IMG/VR virus record: IMGVR_UViG_3300015374_000533
Span: 1 to 21,786 of that record
Strand: one strand, 5' to 3'
Length of the DNA: 21,786 bases
Origin: a virus
A model generated the notes under the pieces. The model searched no databases and was not told the DNA's origin. It saw only the letters and a list, made by a program, of their open reading frames with translations. The translations under genes and the position numbers were made by a program. Positions 10,179-17,493 of this stretch are shown here, piece by piece. How positions within the stretch are numbered: position 1 is the first letter of the stretch; each line of letters starts with the position of its first letter.

Positions 10179-10357
10179 GCTTCGTCCTTTCCATAGGTGG
10201 TGAGGAGGTACCCGCCGAGACGGGCGAGGTGTTCATCTTCGGGGCGGACCGGCTCGTTCGGCTGGTCGCCGTAGACAGCTAGGAGATGGCCGCCGAGTTT
10301 CGCCATCTCCTCGTGGACGAGGCGCCGCACTTCTGCTTGGGTGAGGGGTTTCGTCAC
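10175..10357 (-). CDS. 60-aa protein with an internal duplication
   Basis: The product contains two similar halves: HEEMAKLGGHLLAVYGD (15-31) and DEHLARLGGYLLTTYGK (41-57). Soluble and amphipathic. GTG at 10357 overlaps the holin-candidate stop (GTGA). No family recognised. The duplication suggests a dimer-like helical hairpin. Confidence 0.6.
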   Translation of the reverse strand: MTKPLTQAEVRRLVHEEMAKLGGHLLAVYGDQPNEPVRPEDEHLARLGGYLLTTYGKDEA

Positions 10358-10596
10358 TCGGCGGGGTTATCCGGGTTGAGGCTCGGGATCGGCGAGGGAT
10401 CCATGACGGCGTTCCAGAACAGGCCGATGACGGCTACGAGGCCGGCGACGGCGGCGGCGCGGAGCGCGTTCACGTCGACGGGCTGGGATCCGCTGAGAGC
10501 TCCGATGATGGCTGGCGCTCCGTAGACGCCGAGGAACGCGTAGACGAAGACGCGGACGACTTTCTTCCACGTCGACGCGCTGAGGTCGATGTTCAT
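10354..10596 (-). CDS. Holin candidate, 80 aa
   Basis: Two membrane segments (about 13-34 VVRVFVYAFLGVYGAPAIIG and 46-64 AAAVAGLVAVIGLFWNAVMD) follow a basic-polar N-terminus and precede a short Pro/Ser-rich tail. Size, topology and its place two genes after the amidase fit a phage holin, which forms the inner-membrane pores that release or activate the endolysin. GAGGAG lies about 9 nt before the ATG at 10596. Confidence 0.65.
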   Translation of the reverse strand: MNIDLSASTWKKVVRVFVYAFLGVYGAPAIIGALSGSQPVDVNALRAAAVAGLVAVIGLFWNAVMDPSPIPSLNPDNPAE

Positions 10597-10760
10597 GGCA
10601 GGGACTCCTCTCGATCGTTCTTGACACACCCACGCCAGAACGCGGCGTGCTTGGCTAGATAGGCGACGAGCTCGGCCCATCCGAACTCGAGCCACTCGTC
10701 GACGAATCGCTCGTCGATCACGGTTTTCCCCTCCCGCTCATCGGCGGGCATCACAATCAC
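10593..10760 (-). CDS. Small acidic protein between amidase and holin, 55 aa
   Basis: From GTG 10760 (GTGA overlap with the amidase stop) it reads VIVMPADEREGKTVIDERFV, then EWLEFGWAELVAYLAKHAAF, and ends KNDREESLP. It is helical and soluble, with an amphipathic centre. An ATG at 10751 is an alternative start. Function unknown. Confidence 0.6.
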   Translation of the reverse strand: MIVMPADEREGKTVIDERFVDEWLEFGWAELVAYLAKHAAFWRGCVKNDREESLP

Positions 10761-11488
10761 CGGCGGGGGACGGGGTGGATGACGACGTCGCCGCGATGCT
10801 TCGCGCGTGGATGCGCGGTGAGCCATAGACCGGGCGAGTGGTTCACGATCGTCTTCTTGGCTCCATTCCGCGTCGTGTAGGTGATGTGGTAGACATGCCG
10901 CTGCCGCGGCTTCTTCGGCGTCGCCTGGTTCTCGGGCGGCCACCCGCCGGCCTGCTTGAAGCCCTGCGCGATAGCGAGCACCTCGCCGAGCGGATAGTTC
11001 TCGCCGGGATCGGTATGCCCCATCGACTCGGGGTGGATCTTCGACTGCATCGCATGCGTCGAGACGCCGTGGACAGTCGAAATGCGCAGCGGAATGCCGT
11101 ACTCGGCGTTGAGCCAGGCGAGGAGCTTGGCGACCTTCATGAGCTGGTCTGGCCTGGACTCCCACGTCTTCTTCGTGAAGCTGGCGAATCCGACCTGTTC
11201 GATCCCGACGCTGCCGGTGTTCGCGCCGCCGGTGTGGTACATGAGTTCGGTCGGCTCGCCGCACTGCGCGATGTTGCCTTCGGCGTCGACGATGAACTGG
11301 CTTCCGAGTTTGTCGGGCCCGCGGAGCCAGAACGCGACGATGCCCTGCATGTCTCCGATGCCCTTCTCGTCGTGGCTTTCCGTGTCATGCAGGACGACGC
11401 GGACTGGTGCTCCCATCGAGCCATGCGTGAGGCCGGGCGGAGCGTGGTACTGGACGGTCGGCTTGTGGATCGGTACGAGTTTCGGCAT
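10757..11488 (-). CDS. Endolysin: N-acetylmuramoyl-L-alanine amidase (Amidase_2/PGRP)
   Basis: The 243-aa enzyme has an amidase_2 domain at about 25-180: VRVVLHDTES with zinc ligand His34, FIVDAEGNIAQCG (65-77), then GSVGIEQVG (92-100) and MGHTDPGENYP (156-166) carrying His158 and Asp160 as the likely other ligand region. It would cleave the bond between muramic acid and L-alanine in host peptidoglycan. The C-terminal 55 residues (RQRHVYHITYTTRNGAKK onward) are basic and beta-rich, probably a wall-binding domain. GAGAGGAG precedes the ATG at 11488. Confidence 0.9.
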   Translation of the reverse strand: MPKLVPIHKPTVQYHAPPGLTHGSMGAPVRVVLHDTESHDEKGIGDMQGIVAFWLRGPDKLGSQFIVDAEGNIAQCGEPTELMYHTGGANTGSVGIEQVGFASFTKKTWESRPDQLMKVAKLLAWLNAEYGIPLRISTVHGVSTHAMQSKIHPESMGHTDPGENYPLGEVLAIAQGFKQAGGWPPENQATPKKPRQRHVYHITYTTRNGAKKTIVNHSPGLWLTAHPRAKHRGDVVIHPVPRR

Positions 11489-11530
11489 GCTGCTGCTCCT
11501 CTCTCCGGGCGAGGCTTGGACTGGTTAGGC

Positions 11531-11562
11531 GGGCCGGGACGCCCCCGGAGGACGCCCGGCCC
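11531..11562 (-). terminator. GC-rich hairpin upstream of the endolysin
   Basis: GGGCCGGG (11531-11538) and CCCGGCCC (11555-11562) form an 8-bp perfect stem. It lies in the 79-bp gap between the 146-aa gene and the endolysin. No U-run follows. It may attenuate or process the late mRNA rather than end it. Confidence 0.4.
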
Positions 11563-11567
11563 ACGGC

Positions 11568-12008
11568 TTATGGAGCGGGATCGAGCGGAAGCGTCACAGT
11601 GATCGTCGTCGACACGAGATCAGTCTCCGTCGTCGTTTCCGTGACCGTCGTGGGGACGTACATCGTCGACGCGACAGGGACATAGACGGTGACGAGGGGG
11701 TTGGCGACGGTCGCGGATGCCGACCTGAGCGGGAGTTTGTGGGCGGGGACTCGTATGGTGCGATGGTCGGTGTGGACGATGACGACGGGGACGTAGACAT
11801 AGACTTTGTGGTTTTCGTGGATGACGTGGCCGTGGACTACCCGTTTGACGGTTCGGACGCTCGTCTGTGTCCATGTCGATCCTGGTTCGACTATGGTCGA
11901 GGCTGGCGGGGTGGGCGCTATGGCTATAGCGGTTCGCCCTCCGACCGCGAGCATGCCGATGGCTATGAGGATGGCGTTGACTGCCAGCGGCAGGCGGGGA
12001 CGCGGCAT
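11568..12008 (-). CDS. Exported or membrane-anchored Thr/Val-rich protein, 146 aa
   Basis: The N-terminal hydrophobic segment (LAVNAILIAIGMLAVGG) with a following AIA could be a signal peptide or anchor. The rest is beta-rich, with repeated V-x-V patterns (KVYVYVPVVIVHTDHRTIRV) and a Thr/Glu-rich end (TTVTETTTETDL). Family not recognised. It could act at the envelope during lysis, or be a host-derived surface domain. Overlap by one base with the upstream gene (TGATG). Confidence 0.55.
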   Translation of the reverse strand: MPRPRLPLAVNAILIAIGMLAVGGRTAIAIAPTPPASTIVEPGSTWTQTSVRTVKRVVHGHVIHENHKVYVYVPVVIVHTDHRTIRVPAHKLPLRSASATVANPLVTVYVPVASTMYVPTTVTETTTETDLVSTTITVTLPLDPAP

Positions 12009-12292
12009 CAGCAGTCCGCGAATCGGAACGCGCGGACGGTCACCTCCTGCTGGTCGATGCTGCGTTGGATGTCACGCCTCGTGATTCCAGGAATCCCATC
12101 GGGATGCTTCCTGAGAAACTGTTGGGCGTCTTCTATGCTCTGGATGCGGTCGGCTCGGAGGGCGCAGATCGCTTTGTGGGCGTTGTCGGCTAGGTCGTAG
12201 ACCTTCCATACCCCGACGGCGATTCCGACGAGGACGAGGCCGATGCCGAGAGCGACGGCGGCGTCGGTGAGGTGGCTGAACCTACGAGCCAT
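12008..12292 (-). CDS. Single-span membrane protein, 94 aa
   Basis: One membrane segment (about 12-29, VALGIGLVLVGIAVGVWKVY) follows a short basic N-terminus. A soluble helical C-terminal part (ICALRADRIQSIEDAQQFL, then KHPDGIPGITRRDIQRSIDQ) follows. Such N-in/C-out proteins in lysis cassettes can be spanin- or holin-associated, but I do not recognise the family. Overlaps the upstream gene by 11 nt. Confidence 0.6.
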   Translation of the reverse strand: MARRFSHLTDAAVALGIGLVLVGIAVGVWKVYDLADNAHKAICALRADRIQSIEDAQQFLRKHPDGIPGITRRDIQRSIDQQEVTVRAFRFADC

Positions 12293-12470
12293 TCCCGGTC
12301 CGTTTCAGGACTTCGTTGCCGACGCCGACGAGTACAAGCGCGATCCCTCCGAGGGTGATGTCGGGCGTCGCTCCGGTGATGACCCATTTCGCGGTGATCG
12401 TCACGATCATGACGCAGCCTACGGCGAAAAGGATCCAGTCTCGGAGTGCTTTCCCGATCTGGTCATCCAC
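12282..12470 (-). CDS. Two-span membrane protein, 62 aa, second holin candidate
   Basis: Two membrane segments, DWILFAVGCVMIVTITAKWV and ITLGGIALVLVGVGNEVL, are joined by a short GATPD turn, with a polar C-terminal end. GTG 12470 is chosen over GTG 12479 because GAAGGG then lies at a normal distance; the longer form would place the Shine-Dalgarno against the codon. Position between tail and endolysin genes fits a holin. Confidence 0.6.
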   Translation of the reverse strand: MDDQIGKALRDWILFAVGCVMIVTITAKWVITGATPDITLGGIALVLVGVGNEVLKRTGNGS

Positions 12471-12494
12471 TATCGCCACCCTTCGCCCAATCGC

Positions 12495-12992
12495 TCATGT
12501 CGGGATACGCGTGACTCGGATGAATCCGGGGAGGTCAGTCGTAGCGTCGCCGGCCGCGCCGCCAGTACCAGCCTGGTACGTCCACGAGCCGGCGGCGCCA
12601 TTCCAACCCGCGAAGTTGTAGGTGTGGCTCGCCGCTGTGGGGGTTAACCGGCGAGCTGCGTAGACGGCTCCCTGGGTGCCGCTGACCGCGAACCGGGCGA
12701 GCGTCCCTAACACCGTCGTCCCGTCCCGGAGGATCAAGAAGCTCGTCACGGCCGCCGACGTGGCTTGTGGGCAGTAGAACTCGATCAGGTGCGGCGCGTT
12801 CTGGTAGGTGATCGCGCCGGAGCTGACGATCTGGTTCGCGCCGCCGACGGTCGTCGCGTTGACGGTGACATCGCCCGTGAACTCGGTATATCCAACCTCG
12901 GCGAGAAACGCGAGATCGTTGACGATCTCGTTCCAGTTCGTCGCGGTGACGGTGTAGCCGGATGACCGGGTGGATGGGACTGACCATGCCAC
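12495..12992 (-). CDS. Minor tail or fibre-tip protein, 165 aa
   Basis: The N-terminal AWSVPSTRSSGYTVTATNWN and EIVNDLAFL form the short helix-forming start often seen in phage tail-tip or fibre proteins. A beta-sandwich-like C-terminal domain follows (LIEFYCPQATSAAVTSFLIL, GTTVLGTLARFAV, SHTYNFAGWNGAAGSW). It lies downstream of the baseplate gene, where receptor-binding or fibre genes sit. GTG at 12992 shares its first base with the previous stop (TAGTG). Confidence 0.6.
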   Translation of the reverse strand: MAWSVPSTRSSGYTVTATNWNEIVNDLAFLAEVGYTEFTGDVTVNATTVGGANQIVSSGAITYQNAPHLIEFYCPQATSAAVTSFLILRDGTTVLGTLARFAVSGTQGAVYAARRLTPTAASHTYNFAGWNGAAGSWTYQAGTGGAAGDATTDLPGFIRVTRIPT

Positions 12993-13252
12993 TAGACGTC
13001 CTCTTTCGCTTGTCTCATCGCCTCAACCAGCGCTTTGCGAGCGGAGACAACGGCCGGCGTGTTGAGGAGGGCTTGTTCGGCGCGGAACCGCCTGAGTTCG
13101 GCTTCCGCTGCGGCGACAGCCTTCTTCTCGGTCGGGCCACGCCCGAGAACGGCATCGTCGCCGTCTTCGATCTGGATGACGACTTCGCTCGTCTCGTGGT
13201 CGCCGTTCTTCATGGTGCCGCTGCGGCGGATGACGGTGTAGTTCCTGGTCAT
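12992..13252 (-). CDS. Small protein downstream of the baseplate gene, 86 aa
   Basis: The first half forms strands (NYTVIRRSGTMKNGDHETSE, VVIQIEDGD) and the second a long charged helix (EKKAVAAAEAELRRFRAEQA), possibly a chaperone or assembly factor for tail parts. ATGA overlap with the 620-aa gene. Family not recognised. Confidence 0.6.
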   Translation of the reverse strand: MTRNYTVIRRSGTMKNGDHETSEVVIQIEDGDDAVLGRGPTEKKAVAAAEAELRRFRAEQALLNTPAVVSARKALVEAMRQAKEDV

Positions 13253-15111
13253 GCGAGGATCGTCGTCGAGTTGAGTTCGCTGTACCCGGTGACGCCGAGG
13301 TACCAGACGGCTTGGCTAGCGTCGATGCCGCGGCTGAGGTTCCAGGTGCAGGTGAGGTTCCCGTCGGGTGTCCATGTCTTGCGTTTCCCGAGGATGCGGG
13401 TGATGACGTCGACTGGTTCGGCGGTGTCGGTGCGGATCTTGACGCGGATGGTGTCTCCGATCTCTCTGGAGAGGATCTGGAGTCTCCCGTTCGCCGTGAC
13501 GCCGTCGAGGTCGATCGATTCGACGCGGGTGAGGGGTTGGGAGAAGTGGTCGGCGATGCCGGCGGCGGTGAGGTCGGCGTCAGCGTCGCTTTCGACGATG
13601 AGGCCAGTCTGGTTGTAGCCGCGGGTGAAGAATTCTGATACTGACGCGGCGTCGGTCCTGGTTTGGGCTGCGCCGCCTTCGCGGCTTATGGTGATGGTGT
13701 TGTAGAGGTCGTCATCCTGTTTGATCTGGAATGCTGTGTATTCGATGTCGCTGCCGTTGTCGCTGAACGTGGCGGCGCTGGTCGGGGTGTAGTCGGCGCC
13801 TTGGTAGGCGGGGTTCCCCGAGTCGTCGAAGTAGAAGAGGCCGAATGGTTGTTCGGCTTGGGCGACGAGCATGATCTCTGAGAGTTTCGACTGGCCGGTC
13901 TGCATGCGCGCAGCGACGTTTAGGAGTTGGCCTCCTGTGATGCCGGCGGTGCTCCAGAGCGTGTTCGTGGCGAGCGCTGCGACGCGAGTCCCGGTCGGTT
14001 GTCCTGGGTTGCCTAGGTTGAGGGCAGCGTCGGCGTGGGCGGCGATCCTCGCTGCGGGCAGGGCGTAGTCGTAGAACGCTGCGAAGCTGATCGTGCGGTC
14101 AGAGGTTGAAGACTCTCCATGACCGGACGTGGCTACGTAGAGGTAATCGTTCGCGTCGGGAGAGATCAGGTTGCTATTGCTCGTCACGCTCCCGACGAGG
14201 ACTCCATCCTTGTAGTAGGTGAGGGTAGAACCATCCCACGTCATCGCGTGGTGATGCGTACCGCCGGAGAAGTCCGTCGGGGTCGATTGGATAATCGCTC
14301 CCGCTCCTGTCCCGACATAGGCGTTAGCACGTCCATTCTCTAGCTGGAATATCCCTGTGCTATTCGCGGCGCGGTAAGGACCCACTAGAAGAGTCCCGCC
14401 CGGTGAAACTCCAGGCATCGTCGCTACGCACTCAGCGGTGAACTGGTTCGCATCCGTGAAGACATTCACGTCCTCAAGCAGTGATCGTCCATATGCAACA
14501 TCTGACGAGACGCCGAACCTTGCGGCATACCCAGAATCACCCGTGACCGGATTCGGCTGGACATGATCCACAACACCATTCTTATAGGATCCCCCCGGCC
14601 CCACCAAGGACGTCATCGTCGCGCCGCTCTGCTCGTTCAGCGGGAACAACGCTACCGGGTTATCGGACTGGAGGACATCCGCATAGGTCTGCGCATCCGG
14701 CGGAGCTAAGACGGGGAGCGTGTCGAGACTCAAGATCCCGACGCCATCCACACACGACACCGTCGTCGTCGCGTTCGCCGGCAACGCCGCATAGTCAACA
14801 TCCCAACTCTCGGCGAACCAGATCCCCTGCGGATAATCAACAGCGTCCGCGGTGATAGTGATCTTGAAGCGCCGCATCGGCCGGACCGCGGGATAGTATG
14901 GACTGCCGGTATAGTCTGGTTCGAAGAATCGTTGCGAGTTATCGAGGATGATCGTCGCCGTCCCGGCCTGTGGACTGTCGAGGTCGCTAGCCTTCCCCGA
15001 CGAATAGTCGACGCTGATGACGTAGTCGCTGATGTTCGTCCAAGTCGCAGCGGCGTTCGAGACGCTGAGGTCATCCTTCGAGAACTCGACTTTGCAGGTT
15101 GAGAGCGCCAT
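13249..15111 (-). CDS. Baseplate/tail-hub protein with an inserted LamG domain, 620 aa
   Basis: Residues 1-140 and about 370-620 make up a tail-hub fold of the Gp37-like type seen in siphovirus baseplates (VEFSKDDLSVSNAAATWTNI at the start; EIGDTIRVKIRTDTAEPVDV and WTPDGNLTCTWNLSRG at the end). Residues about 150-362 are a concanavalin-like LamG domain (NPVALFPLNEQSG, HHHAMTWDGSTLTYYKDG, ISFAAFYDYALPAARI). LamG domains often bind sugars, so this insert may recognise the host surface. The DNA for it (about 14026-14662) is visibly richer in A/T than its flanks. It starts directly after the tape-measure stop (TAGATG). Confidence 0.75.
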   Translation of the reverse strand: MALSTCKVEFSKDDLSVSNAAATWTNISDYVISVDYSSGKASDLDSPQAGTATIILDNSQRFFEPDYTGSPYYPAVRPMRRFKITITADAVDYPQGIWFAESWDVDYAALPANATTTVSCVDGVGILSLDTLPVLAPPDAQTYADVLQSDNPVALFPLNEQSGATMTSLVGPGGSYKNGVVDHVQPNPVTGDSGYAARFGVSSDVAYGRSLLEDVNVFTDANQFTAECVATMPGVSPGGTLLVGPYRAANSTGIFQLENGRANAYVGTGAGAIIQSTPTDFSGGTHHHAMTWDGSTLTYYKDGVLVGSVTSNSNLISPDANDYLYVATSGHGESSTSDRTISFAAFYDYALPAARIAAHADAALNLGNPGQPTGTRVAALATNTLWSTAGITGGQLLNVAARMQTGQSKLSEIMLVAQAEQPFGLFYFDDSGNPAYQGADYTPTSAATFSDNGSDIEYTAFQIKQDDDLYNTITISREGGAAQTRTDAASVSEFFTRGYNQTGLIVESDADADLTAAGIADHFSQPLTRVESIDLDGVTANGRLQILSREIGDTIRVKIRTDTAEPVDVITRILGKRKTWTPDGNLTCTWNLSRGIDASQAVWYLGVTGYSELNSTTILA

Positions 15112-16614
15112 CTAGGTGGGGCTGATGATGAGTTTCCCGCTATTCGCGCGGCCATAGCTGCGTTGCGAGTCGCGCATCCATTTCCCGACGAGCTTCCCGT
15201 CGAGATATACGTTCCCATGTCCCTGTGTATCACCAGCAGCTCGGGGGTGGTGGACAGGTTGAGCTCCACCACCGAGGATGTCGCTGGGAGATGGGATGTC
15301 GGGTAGATGCGCGATGACCCACTTCATCGCGTCTATGACTGCTTGGATCGCCGTGGCGAGCGCGCTGATGATCGGCGTCGCCACCGTAGAGATGATCTGC
15401 ACCGCCTTAGCGACCGCCTTGAACGCGCCACCGGAATGCTTAGACAACCAGAGAATCGCCGGCGCTATCACGTCAGCAAGGAGGTGACCGAGCAGGTGGA
15501 GGATGGGTTGGATAGCCGTCCATGCCTGGCTGAGCGCCTTCTTGATGTCAGGCCACGCCTGGATGAACCCTTTCGCCAGGTTCCCCATCACCTGCTGCAC
15601 GAACTTCAACGCTCCTCGCAAGCGTGGGAGTACCTCTTGTGAGATGAAGTTCGCCGCTGAGGTGACGGCGTGTTTTATCTGATTCCAGTGCGCGCGGATG
15701 AATCCAGCGACGGCGCCGACGACGCTCCCGACGAATGTGAACGCCGCGGCGAGCGCATGCAAGACTGATCGCATCACCTCATGCGCCGTCTTCGACTTCT
15801 GGAGCTGCTGCACCCACATGGCGAACTGGGTCGCTAGCTGGGTGAGGATGGGCAGCATCGCCGTTCCGATGACTTCGCCGAGGTTGCTGAGCGCCGTCTT
15901 CGCCTTCCCCAACGATCCCGCGAACGTATCTCCCGCCGCCTTCGCCGACCCGCCGAACTCTTTGTTCAGCTCGCCGATGATGATCTTCTGCGCCTCAGCC
16001 GTATGACCAGTATCGACGAGGCGTTGGATGACTGCCTTCTGCTTGTCCGAGAACGTGACGCCGACACGCGTCAGGGCGGTGAGTCCCTTCACGGGATCGT
16101 TCAGCGCTTTCCCGACTTGGATCGTGGCGCTATGGAGATCCTCTTTCATGGCGACCGACATGTCGAGCGTCGCTTTCGTCGCCTGGTTGAAAATGTCGTT
16201 ACCCTTGCCCGCCTCGTTCCTGACGTTGCGGAACGTGAGGAGGAGGTTCTCGCCAGACTGGATCGTCTCGTCGTCGACGCCCGAGAGCATCGACAATGAG
16301 TCGGCCATGTCGTTTACCTGTTTGCTGGAGACGTGGGCTGCGCCTCCCGTCGACTTGAGAACGGCCGCGGTCTGCGCCTGCACCTTCTGCGCCTCCATCG
16401 CCTGTTTCACCGATAGGGCGAGGCCGGTGACGATTCCGGTCCCGATAGCCGCTCCAGCTACGAGGCTCGCCTTCCCGACGGCAAGCATGCCGCCGGCGAC
16501 GTGGCTTCGCATTCTCCCTCCGAACGTCTGCGAATCATGCGACGCTTTCCCGAGAGCTCGGGAGAGACTCGACGTGTCGCCGCTGATCTTGACGTTCAGG
16601 GTGCGGTCAGCCAC
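15112..16614 (-). CDS. Tape-measure protein, 500 aa
   Basis: This long helical protein has hydrophobic segments (about 43-67 GKASLVAGAAIGTGIVTGLA, 285-306 LHALAAAFTFVGSVVGAVAG) and the typical minor-tail opening (VKISGDTSSLSRALGKASHD) with the later EVIGTAMLPILTQLATQF motif. Length times about 0.15 nm per residue predicts a tail near 75 nm. GTG at 16614 overlaps the end of the chaperone's -1 frame; AAGAAGG lies upstream. The C-terminus is soluble and basic. Confidence 0.9.
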   Translation of the reverse strand: MADRTLNVKISGDTSSLSRALGKASHDSQTFGGRMRSHVAGGMLAVGKASLVAGAAIGTGIVTGLALSVKQAMEAQKVQAQTAAVLKSTGGAAHVSSKQVNDMADSLSMLSGVDDETIQSGENLLLTFRNVRNEAGKGNDIFNQATKATLDMSVAMKEDLHSATIQVGKALNDPVKGLTALTRVGVTFSDKQKAVIQRLVDTGHTAEAQKIIIGELNKEFGGSAKAAGDTFAGSLGKAKTALSNLGEVIGTAMLPILTQLATQFAMWVQQLQKSKTAHEVMRSVLHALAAAFTFVGSVVGAVAGFIRAHWNQIKHAVTSAANFISQEVLPRLRGALKFVQQVMGNLAKGFIQAWPDIKKALSQAWTAIQPILHLLGHLLADVIAPAILWLSKHSGGAFKAVAKAVQIISTVATPIISALATAIQAVIDAMKWVIAHLPDIPSPSDILGGGAQPVHHPRAAGDTQGHGNVYLDGKLVGKWMRDSQRSYGRANSGKLIISPT

Positions 16615-16822
16615 GCTGCGCCTTCTTCACCGCATCATCCTCAGCCTTCATATAGTCGAACATCTCTTTCAGACTATGGGGTTTCACTCGGTGCATCTCA
16701 TAGGGCGGGATGTGGAACGTGGCGGCTAGTCGCGGACTCCAGCCGCCTTCAGGGTCGTCACCCGGCTCCCAACTCGAGCGTTTCGTGCGGCGGCGCCGGC
16801 CGCGTCGGAAGGAGGGAGCTGC
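16607..16822 (-). CDS. -1 frame extension of the tail assembly chaperone
   Basis: In the -1 frame relative to 16726-17094, an open stretch of 71 codons runs from 16822 to a TGA at 16609-16607. Its later part is protein-like (EPGDDPEGGWSPRLAATFHI, then PPYEMHRVKPHSLKEMFDYM). It has no good start codon of its own and ends inside the tape-measure start. This is the classical gpG/gpGT layout of siphoviruses, in which ribosomes slip -1 near the end of the first frame. I could not point to a clean slippery heptamer; C-runs near 16810-16816 are one candidate. Confidence 0.6.
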   Translation of the reverse strand, partial: AAPSFRRGRRRRTKRSSWEPGDDPEGGWSPRLAATFHIPPYEMHRVKPHSLKEMFDYMKAEDDAVKKAQRG

Positions 16823-17094
16823 TCATCCCCCTCAGCGGGTATCTCTGGTTCATCATCGGTTGACCATTGGATCTCGCTGACCTTTACGCGTTCCGCCTCC
16901 TCACGCGTAATCGGAGACCCTGCTTGGCGCTTGGCGATCATCACGACCGCTACGAGCATGTCCGGATCCGCCATGTCGATGTCGTCGACGCTAGAGGCAG
17001 TGATTCCGGCGATCTTCTTGAAGATGGCGAGGTCGCCGAGATCGAAGTCGAATGAGAAGTCGTAGGGTTCTCCATTGATCGTGATCGTACTCAT
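16726..17094 (-). CDS. Tail assembly chaperone, 122 aa
   Basis: The protein is small and acidic (ITINGEPYDFSFDFDLGDLA, then FKKIAGITASSVDDIDMADP) with an Ala/Arg-rich end. Position between the tail proteins and the tape measure, plus the open -1 frame behind it, identifies the gpG-type chaperone, which folds the tape measure during tail assembly. It starts directly after the preceding TAG stop, with AAAGGAG about 12 nt upstream. Confidence 0.75.
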   Translation of the reverse strand: MSTITINGEPYDFSFDFDLGDLAIFKKIAGITASSVDDIDMADPDMLVAVVMIAKRQAGSPITREEAERVKVSEIQWSTDDEPEIPAEGDEQLPPSDAAGAAARNARVGSRVTTLKAAGVRD

Positions 17095-17493
17095 CTAGAA
17101 GCCTGCTCCTTTGCCGAACTCGTCGGCTACCCAATCTACGAGCGTCGAGAGTTCATGCTGCACGAGGGGGCGTTGCCGCTCAAACGAGGCGTGTAGGGGA
17201 TGGTTCGATGACGACGCGTATTCGACGCGTTTCGGGTAGGGGTAGCGACTGTATTTGGGGCTCGTCTTCGTGGCGGTGACTCGGATGAGGATGCTTCCGC
17301 GTCTGAGCGCTGGACGGGCGGATGACGCCATTTTCCCGGTCTTCTTCGGAGCCGTCGCCTGATAGTCGATGATGACCGGGATGGCGGCGCGTTTTAGCCG
17401 CGTCTGGAGTTCCTTCTGGAGTCCCTTGTCGATCCGGCCGAACGCGCGGATCAACTGTGGCAACCCCTCGACCTCGACGACACGCGCCGCCAT
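17095..17493 (-). CDS. HK97 gp10-like tail completion/tail component protein
   Basis: A basic 132-aa protein with VEVEGLPQLIRAFGRIDKGL (6-25), RLKRAAIPVIIDYQATAPKK (32-51) and TGKMASSARPALR: the A-P-x-x-T-G-x-x-x-S signature of HK97 gp10-family tail proteins. Here it follows rather than precedes the major tail protein. Start is the TAGATG junction with the major tail gene. Confidence 0.65.
   Translation of the reverse strand: MAARVVEVEGLPQLIRAFGRIDKGLQKELQTRLKRAAIPVIIDYQATAPKKTGKMASSARPALRRGSILIRVTATKTSPKYSRYPYPKRVEYASSSNHPLHASFERQRPLVQHELSTLVDWVADEFGKGAGF

Noticed and set aside
10838-11602. 254-aa plus-strand ORF over the endolysin
   Set aside because: The minus strand encodes a clear amidase. 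The plus frame has no recognisable motifs.
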